Origin: Isoetes taiwanensis
Taxonomy: Eukaryota; Streptophyta; Lycopodiopsida; Isoetales; Isoetaceae
Assembly (NCBI GenBank): GCA_021234155.1
Contig: JAJEKV010000003.1
Coordinates: forward strand, 32,967,166 to 33,031,165
DNA: 64,000 nucleotides
Reading direction: 5' to 3'
Positions 1-10,163 of the stretch are shown here, piece by piece (the first letter of the stretch is position 1; each line of letters starts with the position of its first letter). The notes beneath the pieces were generated by a model that was given only the letters and a program-made list of their open reading frames with translations, was not told the origin of the DNA and ran no database searches. The position numbers and the translations under genes are program-made.

Positions 1-978
1 ATAGTATAATGATGCAACTTAGGGTGAACAAAATAGAATAAAATTCTTACATCCGCAAAGACGCCATGACACAGTTACAATTGGACTAATACAATCATTT
101 TATATCAGAATTTAAAAATCCAGGTCTCAAGGGTTTTAGGAGAAAGCATTTTGCAGTAATAATGAAATAAAGTTAGAAAATGTACTAAATCACAAGCTCA
201 TTGTTGCTGCTGGTTCAACAATAGATGATAATGAGCATGCAACCCCTCAAAAATATATAAAACCAGGTCGAGTACAAAATGTGTACTAAGAAGCTCTAGA
301 AGTATGAAATGGCATGTAATGTTAGTTTATGATTTCTAATCATCACAAATCTAGGACATCTTGAAGCGTATGCTGTTCATCCTCAAGAACTAGTAGATAA
401 CAACATGCATATAGTCTCATTTCTCATGGCAATTATGCCATTCCCATTTGCCTATTTCAATTTGGAGATGGGATCCTATATGAATTAATACAATAGCTAC
501 AAGCAAATAGACCTATGGCCCACATGTGAAAGTGGAATCTATACGCATATCATAACTTGGTCCAAAGCATCTGCCCATAGATTGTTTATATCATTGTTCT
601 ATCTTGTCAGATATCCCCTTGTTCTTGTTCTTTAGAGGATGCTCAATCTAAAAAAGTATACATTATTTCTTTATGCATTGTATGTTCGAATTGCTCACAA
701 TCATTCTTTTAACATGCCATTCAACAATCAGGATAGCCAATATACAAGATGTCATTCGACAATCAAGATAGCCAATATACAACAAATTTAATGATCGAAC
801 CTGCTAAGAAAATAAATTTTACTTTATGAATGGTAATATATATCATATTTGGTTGTTTATTCCACAAGATTCATCACATAGAAGATGATCTAAATGGATA
901 AAGGGGCTCCCATTGGTAGCCATAAATAATATTAATAGTAATTCGTCAAAGGTATGCTTTGTAATTCCAGAGCAAGAA
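1..978. other. AT-rich sequence without a recognisable gene
   Basis: No open frame of useful length or known motif was seen on either strand. A short imperfect direct repeat ending in GATAGCCAATATACAA occurs twice around 720-780. If the LOB gene at 1,293-1,886 is spliced past its apparent stop, part of this stretch could hold its 3' exons, but nothing here shows that. Confidence 0.4.
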
Positions 979-1087
979 TTAATGATTGTACATGCCAATG
1001 TTAATATCGGAATACAAGTCAAAGTTAGTAGATTTGATCTCCAACTTATATATGAGGCTTTTGATCTTCAAACTGCATATTGATAAA

Positions 1088-1290
1088 CTTGCGATCTTCA
1101 AAATCCAAATTGGGAAGGGGCTTGCGATCTTCAAAATCCAAATTGGGAAGGGAAATATCGTCCGACCTGTAGAAAAGATGTTCGAGTTAATAAGAAAGAT
1201 ATATTCAACATGTTGGAAAAGAACTATCATGAAAGACGGTAGAAATATAAGAAAGATATATTCAACAACTATCATGAAAGACGGTAGAAA
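1088..1290. repeat. Two short tandem duplications behind the LOB gene
   Basis: A 32-bp sequence at 1,088-1,119 is repeated at 1,121-1,152, a period of 33 bp that leaves the reading frame unchanged. A second pair follows at about 1,191-1,245 and 1,247-1,290; the second copy lacks a short internal piece. Both lie just downstream, in minus orientation, of the apparent end of the LOB gene. They could be slippage or unequal-exchange products. Confidence 0.8.
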
Positions 1291-1292
1291 CC

Positions 1293-1886
1293 TTACCTAC
1301 GTATAAATTCTCCTCGTCTATCATATAAGACACTACGATTGGGATCCTCGAAAATCATACTGAGGCCATTGTCATAATCCATATCAATTAAGCTAGAACT
1401 GGAGCACCCAACATCATGAGCAATTAAATTGGAATTAGAGCATCCAACATCATGAACAATCAAATTGGAATTAGAGCATCCATCACGAGGAGGAGGTGGT
1501 GTAGCAACTTGTGGTTGGTAAAGGATGGAAGCTTGGTGTTGTAGAGCAGCTATCCGACTTCTTAGTATTTCAATCTCATGGTTGAGGCGCATCACTTGTC
1601 GTTCAAGGTTTTGAATGATGCCTAGAGACCCTTTGATTGGGTCCTCCTGTCGTGCGTTGGCCTCAAAGATCAACGAGTTGACTACGTCGTTATGGCGGTT
1701 ACGAGGTGTTTCGCCAAGAATACGGACCATGTTGCACACCCCAAAAAGCTTCTTGCAATTGAGGAAGTTGGGTTCATTATGTGCAGGAAAGTAGGGCGCT
1801 AGGACGCACTCAGGGGTGCATTTTCGCCTCTGGTACTTACATGCTGCACATGCTGTGCTAGAACCATTACTCCCTGAAGCACTCAT
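1293..1886 (-). CDS. LOB-domain (LBD) class I transcription factor
   Basis: LBD proteins are plant-specific nuclear DNA-binding regulators of organ boundaries, lateral roots and meristems. From the ATG at 1,886 the protein has 197 residues. The zinc-finger-like block has Cys13, Cys16, Cys23 and Cys27, the exact family spacing CX2CX6CX3C. A GAS-like block follows at about residues 33-60, then a DPIKG turn and a coiled coil at about 88-115 with regularly spaced hydrophobics, which is the class I form. The tail has a Pro run and two and a half repeats of a CSNSNLI-HDVG unit. I chose Met16 of the longer open frame because a splice acceptor lies ten bases before it and the upstream residues do not fit the family. 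The apparent stop TAA lies inside a strong donor sequence, AG|GTAAGG, so the real C-terminus may come from a later exon. The GAS block reads FGVCN where many members read FGASN. Family identity is sure; the subgroup is not. Confidence 0.9.
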   Translation of the reverse strand: MSASGSNGSSTACAACKYQRRKCTPECVLAPYFPAHNEPNFLNCKKLFGVCNMVRILGETPRNRHNDVVNSLIFEANARQEDPIKGSLGIIQNLERQVMRLNHEIEILRSRIAALQHQASILYQPQVATPPPPRDGCSNSNLIVHDVGCSNSNLIAHDVGCSSSSLIDMDYDNGLSMIFEDPNRSVLYDRRGEFIRR

Positions 1887-1896
1887 CACCCCCTTC

Positions 1897-1910
1897 CTGA
1901 AACAAACCCA
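1897..1910 (-). promoter_or_regulatory. Likely 3' splice site in the 5' UTR of the LBD gene
   Basis: On the minus strand the run TGGGTTTGTTTCAG ends at 1,897, ten bases upstream of the chosen ATG. It has the pyrimidine-rich tract and CAG of a plant 3' splice site. It supports the start at 1,886 and an upstream, non-coding or short-coding first exon that I could not locate. Confidence 0.5.
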
Positions 1911-1931
1911 AAGACTTGGAGTTATCTTCAT

Positions 1932-2891
1932 ACCAACTTATTTATCTATGCAACCCACTTTAACGTGCTATTTTCTATGACAAATCTACTATATACATGT
2001 GCCTCTTTTCCCTAATAAAAACTTAGAACGTAAAACTCCTATTTGGGAAAAAAAAATATAGTGCTGTAAGACGGGGAGCTTTTGATGGGCCAGACGCCAT
2101 AGCCAGAGCTTCAGATACACTTGAAGGTTGCAGGCGCCATCTGTAATCATCTTTGAAAAAATCATACAAACGTATCAAAATGTTTTCCAACCAACCTTAA
2201 GAGGCCCGATGGAAAAAGTAAGCATCATCAGTCTTTCTTGGGCAAAACACAGGCTAAAAAGCGCCTGCTTGAAAATAGATTCACGCCTCGGATATTTTAT
2301 TGGAAATAGAAACTCTTCTATATTTGGGAAAAGCTGAGAATTAAGTGGGATTTAAAGAAAAAGGTAACATCAGTTTTGGTCAGACATGACGCAAGATATT
2401 TTGAAACCACCAACGGGTCACTGGAAAACATGTCAATCTTGCAAGAAGAGGATTTTGGGCTAAACTTTCAAGGTTGCACCCGTTTTTTGTGTATAGTTGC
2501 CGGTCATGTTATGTTTTAAGCAGGTTAAAGCATTTGTTTATTAGTGTATTGAGCAGGAAAGCAAACTTCTGTATACTTCTGTGGCTCCATTCTATGCAAC
2601 ATTACGATGACCAAAAAGGCATGGAGCAACTTTAAATTCTTGAGGTAGATGTAATGAATCTAAGCTATGATTAGGGATTTGAACTTGTGATCATGTTCAT
2701 TGTTCACTTTTAATAGTGAAACTCAAATAAATATTCTTCTTCTTGAAACCTGCAATTACAAGAGAGGCTGCTATCTAGTCCTATCATAAACCTTTAAAAG
2801 TTTCACATCAAAGCTTACAATTCTGTTTTCTTCAGTCAAGGACCAGCCAAAGATAACGGGAAAAAGAGATAATATCCGTTAAATTGTATAT
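1932..2891. other. Intergenic sequence, nothing recognised
   Basis: Open frames here are short (under 70 codons) and resemble no family I know. The stretch may hold the LBD promoter and first exon on the minus strand. No clear TATA box or transposon end was found. Confidence 0.35.
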
Positions 2892-3090
2892 AGCGAGAGA
2901 TTGCATATCTAGCCTGCAATCCCATGAAGCCAGATGGGGAATTAGATGAAGGAGCACGTTTGGTGTCAAGGATTGGAAGCCAACAATGTTTTACAAAATT
3001 GTTTTGCACATCTGAGAAAAGAATCAATGTAAGAACCGATTCAATCTGTGGCACCAGCATTGCAATCACCAGCTTTGACCCCTGAATCTT
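2892..3090 (+). CDS. Possible exon of an unknown gene
   Basis: An open frame of about 65 codons runs from just after a TAG to a TGA at 3,088. It has mixed, coding-like residue use, with charged and small residues well spread, and a good acceptor-like run (TTCTGTTTTCTTCAG) lies about 55 bases upstream. A possible donor, AAT|GTAAGA, lies inside it near 3,025, so only the first part may be exonic. No family is recognised. It could also be chance. It may belong with the exons at 4.49-4.96 kb on the same strand, but no link between them is visible. Confidence 0.18.
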
Positions 3091-4490
3091 CAGCAGCCTT
3101 AGTACTAAAAGGTTCATTTCTTAGATGCTATCAGTGAATCTCATTTCATCTTTTAATTTTAATATCATAGCTTCTACTTTGAAAATGACTGTCAGCATTT
3201 AGAATAAGATCCAATCGTTTAACATGCATACAATTGTTTAAGGTATATGTAGGTTATATCTATGGTTGATGCAGCTAAAAAGCTTACAGCTTATAGTGGG
3301 TTAAGATTGGAGTTCGTATCATGTAGGCTTCTATTAGTATGTATGAAACTGGAACAGCTCTGTTACTTTTTAGAGGTTTGTTGTAGCAACAACTATGAGC
3401 ACCTGGGTTTGTCTATGAGCTCTCACCTTGTTTGCACCATGATTTGGCTGCTCTGCAAATTCCAACACTGAGAAGAACTATAGGTAATTTGAATTGGTAT
3501 TTGCTTCCATGAGTGTTATCCAGTGCTTGCATTTGAATAAGTTAAGGTTTGAATATATTGCAAGTATCTGGATAAATTATGGAAATCATTTTGATTTTAT
3601 CCAGTGTCTGCAGGCTGCTAAAACTTCAAATCTGCAATTTGTATCTTTGTCATAGGAAGTAACAGATTCTGCATACATGTAAAGAGCTGCTGAAGTCATT
3701 TCAATTTTATCTTCTACATCAAAGATTTGTTTAGTTGCGTGTTTTGTAGGGTTCATTCACATCTATATTTAGATCTCAAGCTTTCTTTTGCTTTTAGTGC
3801 CATCATCTGGCAAGTTGAGCAAGGTTTATTGCATATGGCGCTAGGTATGTGTGTCACCATCTTCTTAGAATTTGAACTCATCCTAAATGTTTGATTATCA
3901 TGTTATATCAGCTCTATGTGCCATATTGAGCCTGTCAAACGGTCTCTAATGGTGATACATCTAATGGATATCATATACATTGCAAGCTTCTGCCAATGGC
4001 CTTGCAATTGTATTTATTTGTGGCTGTGATTTTGATGCGCAAAGGTGTTTGCACTGGCATTAGGCTGAGGTAAAATGCTCTTTTTTTTGCTCGAATAGAA
4101 ATGCAGTTGCTCCTCTGAACATCGTAGATTTTAACGTGAACATCTCCAATGGTAGAATGTTTATAATGCTAAACCAATATGCAAGAAACTGAACGGCCTC
4201 ATTCTGAGGCTTTCCATATGTGTTGGAGTAGCAAAGGGGATCGAGCTTGAAATATATGCGGTCAGGGTTTGCTATTGGTGTTAAAGATGGAGCACATTTC
4301 ATAGGTATCTTGCCCTGCCTAATACATCTGCCCTGCCTCATTCGTCTCTGTTCTGAATGTCAGTTTGCTTTATGTTCCATATGCGTTTGTTTATTTTCAT
4401 GGTGCTTCTTTGGCGGTAAACTGTTAATTGATACAAACATGGAGGCGTTCAGCACTTTCGCACTGCTTATTGTATCTACCTGGGATCCAG
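3091..4490. other. Low-information stretch, possibly intronic
   Basis: T-rich plus-strand sequence with many stops and no recognised domain. It lies between two plus-strand stretches with coding-like composition, so introns of one gene are possible. Nothing else was found. Confidence 0.25.
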
Positions 4491-4492
4491 AT

Positions 4493-4958
4493 CCACCTAA
4501 TAAAATGTGGAATGTTCAAGTTGGTGAGTTACAGAAGGTAAGGAAAGAATAAAACGGCACTGAAACATTCATTAAATTAGACATGTGCTTTTGTGATAAA
4601 CCAAATGTGCAAAGCTAAACGTTAAAGATATCTTATGCTGTTGATGGACGAATTGATGATGCTTTTTCCACCTTTGTTACAGTGTGCTTTGAAAGATCTT
4701 GCTAATTTGAAGGATAAAAGTCATATTCTCAAATCCGCTCGGAAGATGACATCTTTGTTGTATCATTTTGCCATCGGTGATGAAATACAAGGTTTCTTGG
4801 TGAAGTTTGTGAAGGTGAGTAAGATTTGTTTTGAGCATGTCATTCAGCCTGATGATCATCATATGAAGTCAACAGCACTGCAAGAGTCTACAGAATTCAC
4901 AGATCTACATTACTTGCATTTTACAGGCATTAAGCAGAGACCTCCAACCAATACATTA
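4493..4958 (+). CDS. Possible 3' end of an unknown spliced gene
   Basis: Three short blocks are joined by good splice signals in a consistent phase. The first ends at 4,537 before GTAAGG, in phase 0. The second starts at 4,683 after a TTTCCACCTTTGTTACAG acceptor and ends at 4,814 before GTGAGT. It is 132 bases, exactly 44 codons, phase 0 at both ends, and open throughout. The third starts at 4,926 after CATTTTACAG and meets a TAA at 4,956. The 44-residue exon is helical in character, with several Lys and Leu, and includes LKDLANLKDK and YHFAIGDEIQ. I do not recognise the protein and the upstream exons are unresolved. The start given is the last plausible acceptor of the first block. The agreement of signals and phase is the only evidence. 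Confidence 0.35.
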
Positions 4959-6558
4959 AATCCTGTTGTTTCTTTAAGCAAATCTTTTGCTTCCACAAAG
5001 TAACTAGCATGGCCTAAAGGTTCAATCATGTGACTATACTCTTTTCTATCTGGCATGATGCCATGATACTCCCTCGAATGTTCGAAGTACCAATGACCTT
5101 TTTCAACCAGACATCATAATTACATGCAAGAATTATACACAGAATTGTTGCCTTATTTGGTCGCATACCTTTTTCTTACATCCTTTTAAAGTAGTCCAAG
5201 GCAAAAAAGTTTTGCTATATTTTGTGTATATCCCGTAATCCAAGGTAACCCTGTGATAAGCAATATCATGGATACAACACTATGATTGGATAAGAATAAA
5301 GACCTCATGTGAACGCATTCACATTTGGCATACATAATAATTAAACTATTTCAATTGTCCCATAATTTACCACATGATCTGGATAAAGTTTCTTTGACTT
5401 TTGTTGTTAATAAATCGTGAATGCTAAAAATTGTGTATTCAAGTGTTAATCCAAAGAGCCCGACCCGCTTTGTTAGTCGTTGAAGAGGCATGAGTTGCAT
5501 CTCTTCATGAATGGACACTTCCACCACTGTCCTCGGTATGGATTACGTGTACAAGCACAAACTCGATTGTGGGTTTGCTCAGTGAGATTAATATCCTACG
5601 ACATCACATTACCTTTAAATCTCGCCGAACAAACCTTCATATAATTTATGCTATTTGTTCTTGAGTCTCTGCTGAACTTTTCACTTGCAACATATGATAA
5701 ATATTACCACCATAACGTATTCTATTACTATGGGTGCCATCAAATGTGGGCTTATTCCCAAATTACAAGTTAGGTACCACTGCTGTGGACTTACCCTTAA
5801 CTTTGTAATGCAATACTTGAACTCTATTTCAAGTCTTTGGAAGCCGACAAGATCAACCTGACAACCCCACTACTCTTCACACATAAAATGGGTGTGCTAT
5901 TTGCATATGGCTTTTCCTAACTTCTCCCCTTTGATCTGGAACTTCCAAACAAGATCTAGGTTGAGTGTTTTAGGTCTTGAGGAACATTGTCATCAAGGAC
6001 CCAAGAGCAGTGCCCTATGGAGTACCACTTAGAGGTGGCTTTAACATCATGTAGATGACCACTAGTTTGTGGGTTTATACATCCAAATTATTATGATGGT
6101 TTTTATTATGTTTGAACAACTTATCTGGAGTGCGATGACCCGAACACTCTTGAGCCCAGCTTGTAGCCTGGTGGCTGAGATCAGATTCGCCATCACCACA
6201 TAGAGAACCTTCTTCATTTTCAATTATGAGCATTGCTGGCAATCAAATGCCTGGCAAGGAGATGCGATCTTCAAGGCCGACATTCCATCATAAGACTCAA
6301 TTGCCGGCGATGAGTCACTCGAAATTTCTATGATAGAATTGAGATGGAGCATCATGAATTGGAGGTCATCATCCGGCGGATCTCAATAATCTCAAGAGGA
6401 CTCTCGCGAATCCCGGGGACCATTCATGGAAACCCTGGGTTCTTGGTCTCTCTCCTGATGGTGTGTAAATGGTACACCGCTATCAAGCACTTCAATATGC
6501 TCGAGCAACAATAGTAGTTGTTGAGGTCCAAATTTGGATGATGTGGAATTACAATCCA
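4959..6558. other. About 1.6 kb with no recognised feature
   Basis: No domain, repeat end or long frame was recognised. Composition changes from AT-rich toward the mixed composition of the retroelement zone at about 6.1 kb, so the right part may be decayed flank of the element that follows. Confidence 0.3.
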
Positions 6559-7339
6559 TTATTTTAACTCTTTTATCGAATTCTTAAAGAGTTCGGCATT
6601 AACAAATAACGGTGAGTACCACCTTTCGCCTGGAAGAGGGTGAGTACTGAACCTTGTGAGTTCAAGATTGTTCTTCTCGGGCAGCGTCTCTTCCCCGTCC
6701 GCAGTTATCAAAGCATCAAGTGAAAATTGTAAGGATTTTCGCCTGTTTGAGATGGCAAGATGTCTAATCAAACAAGTTTCCGCCATGTAGGGAGTCTCTG
6801 AGGAGGCGCAGCTCTTCAAGAGTAATTTGAAAGCAGAAAAAATTGTGTCACTTGTGATTGGAGCAAGAATTAAAATCGATTTGTGAGAGCAACTGAGGAG
6901 GCTTGGAATCGAAGGCCTCGTTAGAGGGCGCACTTCGCTTACCTTCGTGTTTGTCCACATGGTACTGTTGCTGTACCTCATGCCCTAGATTTTTGGTCAC
7001 AACGCCATATCCGCTGGCTTGGCCCCGCTCCAAATATATCCTCAGCAGAGCCAAAGATGGTATTTCAATTCATTTAAGAAATGTAAGATTTTGCCATCTT
7101 CATTGGTCTTCTCACGCCGGCCACGTTAAAGTTTGAAATCGACCAGAGAGGTAAATCCAAATTTCGCTCAAGCAAATCTATCGGGTCGATGGTTCGCTTG
7201 GCTCCGGCTGATTAAAACCTATAAGTTAGACGTGCTCTTCCACGCGCTTCAGCCACAGAGACAAAAACTGCCTTCATAGATTTATTTGGGTCAAATGCAG
7301 ACTGGCCCAGCTTGGGCTCACAAGTGTGAGCTGGCCAAG

Positions 7340-7660
7340 ACAAGGGCATCGCTTCCCTTTGAGGGGATCCAGACGGTACTTGATCACAAAATCAATCCGA
7401 AACAGCTACTTGGAGTATGCCACGCCAGGCGAACGCGAGCACCTAACAGACTAAAATATTCTAGGATTTCAATGATCCGTGGTAGACTCCAGGACCTTAT
7501 AAGGAGATCCCTCCAGAAATGTTCCACCGAAAGAATCCATTATCGCCAACAACTCCTTTTCATAAATGGGATAGTTGATTTCAAAGTAGCCTTGAAACTC
7601 CATGAGTGATAGGCGATTGGATGCACCATGGTCATCCCTCCTCGTGACAGATCCCACTCA
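7340..7660 (-). pseudogene. RNase H remnant of G1
   Basis: The open minus frame at 7,469-7,657 contains NYPIYEKELLAIMDSF, the conserved stretch of Ty3/gypsy RNase H, and ends in TTDH, the position of a conserved Asp-His pair. Further along, in another frame, FRIDFVIKYRLDP fits the end of the domain. The domain is cut by frameshifts. It lies downstream of the RT remnant, as expected. Confidence 0.65.
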
Positions 7661-7979
7661 AGCGAAAATCGAAGCATATGCTCGGCCAACATACGGGCGC
7701 AGCGATCTCTGATGAGCAAGAATCGCTACTGTAGAAAGCATGTTTCAGGTAACGAAAGTGCATTCTCGCCTACGCCCATTCTCAAATGGCACGCCCCAAT
7801 CGTGAGGCGTGGTCAAACGAAAGGCGAATTCTCGGGCCAATTCGTAATAGCCGATAGAAATTGGCAAACCCAAGAAAACACCGAATATCTCGAATCTGAT
7901 GAAGGTGTTTGCCACTCCGCAGTCAACAGTGCTGACCTTTCACACCCATAGAGACCCATGTGGAAAGTGATGCGACAGC

Positions 7980-8470
7980 CAAGGAACCTCACACATTATC
8001 CTCGCCGAACTGACAAATTCTCAAGTTTGGCATATAACCATGCTCACGGTCAAGAACCCGCCGAACATGCCTCAAAATAACAAGAATGGTCATCCAAATA
8101 GATGATAATAAAGTGTCTAAGAACTCCTCGAAAACATCATTGGCCATAAGGCCGGAACACCCGGCTGGCATTTGTAAGTCCAAACGGCAGATAACTGCAC
8201 TCGTAATGGCTATGACCGAGCACAAAAAGTTGTTTCCACCATCACCCTCCCGGATCCGACAAGATTGTAGGCAACTCAAGATCACCCTTCGTGAAAATAA
8301 TGCGCACCTTGGAGTCGCCTCCAACAACTGGGATCAGAGAAGTGACACCGATTCTGCATCGTGATTTTGGCTGATACCGATAATCAACAACCGCACACAA
8401 CGAATCATCCTTCTTTTGGACGTAAGAAGGTAGGCGCCCAAATAGGGACCAGAAACCCAACTCTATTCCT
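7980..8470 (-). pseudogene. Reverse transcriptase remnant of G1
   Basis: In minus orientation the first part has the Ty3/gypsy RT signature around YVQKKDDSL and VVDYR (near 8,400), followed by IFTKGDLE, the block that normally carries the first catalytic Asp. After a frame change, a segment with ANDVFEEFLDT and a later CQFGEDN (near 8,000-8,200) matches the thumb-side region that follows the catalytic box in this superfamily. The YxDD box itself is not readable in frame. At least one frameshift separates the two parts. This is a dead copy. Confidence 0.65.
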
Positions 8471-9592
8471 CAAACACCACGATATACCAGGGTATGAAAG
8501 AGATAATGAAATCAAAACTCCTGCGCAACAAAGGGTTGGCAGCTCAACCATAATGAGAGTTTGAAAGCACGAGAATTAGAAAGCGTGAGACAATATAGAT
8601 GGCTTCCACATAGTGAGGCAAGTGATTCTTGATCACAAGCGCATTTGTAGGGTCAAGGCTTGTACATGAATATCATGGCAAAGGCCCAGCTAAAATGCAA
8701 CAATTCGACCAGAAAAGTCCTCAATATGGAGTTCCCAAGAGCGAGGATGCGTAAAAAGTGCAGAGAAGTCCAAGAACACAGTAGTCGACCACAAAGAAAA
8801 AAAGATCATCTTGTTAAAGTAAACTTCCCAAAGATAGAGACGCCCAATTGTTATGCTTAGAGGTATGGAGAAGAGAGCACGATCCTCCGATCCGGAAAGC
8901 ACTAGTGCAGGAGTGTCTTCCGGTCACCGTTGAGGTTCGGTGATAAAGAACGAAGAACAGAGCAACTGTGCACCTCCTCAAGAAAGGAAGACACCCCACC
9001 GCCCCTCAAGCTCATTCGAGACACAAGTGAGGATAGTGGAACGCAAAGGACAAGTGGAGTAGCGGGGATCAATGCAAATTGTACAAAGGTATGCCCCATC
9101 GTGAGTTAACACAGAGAGTAGGCGTGAATACCACAGAGCCATGTTGAACATCACAGTTATAGGGAAAGATTTATCCACTAGGGTGCTGGGTTTGGAAATA
9201 GATGTCGGCTAGCGGGCTCAAGATGCATCAAGCCTCGCCAACATGACCGCGGGGTGGTCACGCTGCGTAACACGTGGATACTTTTATGAATCTTCTGGCA
9301 TGCAAATGCATCCTCTATGCGTGATGTCGCTCCGCTTGACCAATAGGGCGTACATATCAAGTGGAAGAGAGCAAGTGGATTTGAAAATGCGGAATTGGAT
9401 CACCGCTAATGGAAATCACATCACAACAAGGTTTCAAATCTCAGAGAACTGTGCTTTGAATGGCCCCCGTGGAGAAGGAAGCATTGTTATTTAAATCTTT
9501 TATGCTAAAGTATGTTGTACCGGTCGAAACCCGATTCCAACGGAACATATGTTAAGGGTCAGCCAGAAAACAAATGATATCACACGAAGAAC

Positions 9593-10163
9593 TGCTTGGG
9601 GTCTCGTTCGAACTCTCGGAAGACAAACTCCGTAGGACCCGGATCTAACAGAGAAACCGGGGACTATGTCACGCTGACGGCAAGAAGAGAAGAAAAAGAA
9701 GAAAAACAGAATAAATGGTGGAAGATGATGTAAGCTTCCTTGATATCAATGATGAGAATACATGAGCTCGCAAATAGAGAGAGAAATCAAGGGAGACAAG
9801 ACTCAAACTCATCTAAAACTTATGTGCTAACTCTACTCATATATATAGTACAATTTCTGCCTTGGGGCCCAATATAGAGACTCCGACCATCTCTTGCCGA
9901 CTCCCCGGGAAGGAGCCTGATTGCAGGAATGCTGGCGCCTTGAAAAGCTTGAATCACTGACGACGCGAGGGCGGTGACGGCCGTCATGCCCGAAAGGGCG
10001 CTTTGTTGATGTACCACAAAAAGTTTTGGATCAAGGTGGTTCCGCCGCTTGTCTTCGCGGAAGCCTTGGATGTTCCACCCGTGGTCGACCGAGGATCCTT
10101 GGAGCTTGACCTGGTCTGCCGTGGTGGCGAATAGTCTCGTACTGTGAGGCATGTAGATTAACA
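9593..10163 (-). repeat. 3' LTR of element A (571 bp)
   Basis: This is one of four related blocks of about 570 bp. On the plus strand it starts TGCTTGGGGTC, where the other copies have TGTTTGGGGTCC, and ends GATTAACA, so it is TG...CA on both strands. The next bases (10,164-10,175) read on the minus strand as GAGGTGAGGGGAG, a polypurine tract directly before the LTR, which makes it the 3' LTR of a minus-strand element. A TATATATATGAG run at about 9,837-9,851 (minus) is in the right place for the LTR promoter. No matching target duplication was found because the other end is lost. Confidence 0.8.

Larger units (their letters stand above)
6559..9500 (-). mobile_element. Decayed Ty3/gypsy retrotransposon (G1)
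   Basis: The minus strand carries reverse transcriptase remnants at about 8,000-8,470, then RNase H remnants at about 7,340-7,660, in the order expected of Ty3/gypsy pol. The left part (6,559-7,136) has open minus frames that I cannot place and may be integrase-region or flank sequence. The right part (8,500-9,500) would be protease and linker but is too decayed to read. No LTR pair was found. The frame changes several times, so no protein is made. The element differs from the A/B/C family to its right, and copy A's LTR starts at its edge. Confidence 0.6.

Noticed and set aside
979-1275. 98-codon frame on the minus strand below the LBD gene
   Set aside because: It consists mostly of the translated 33-bp tandem duplication and overlaps an equally long plus frame; there is no support for translation.
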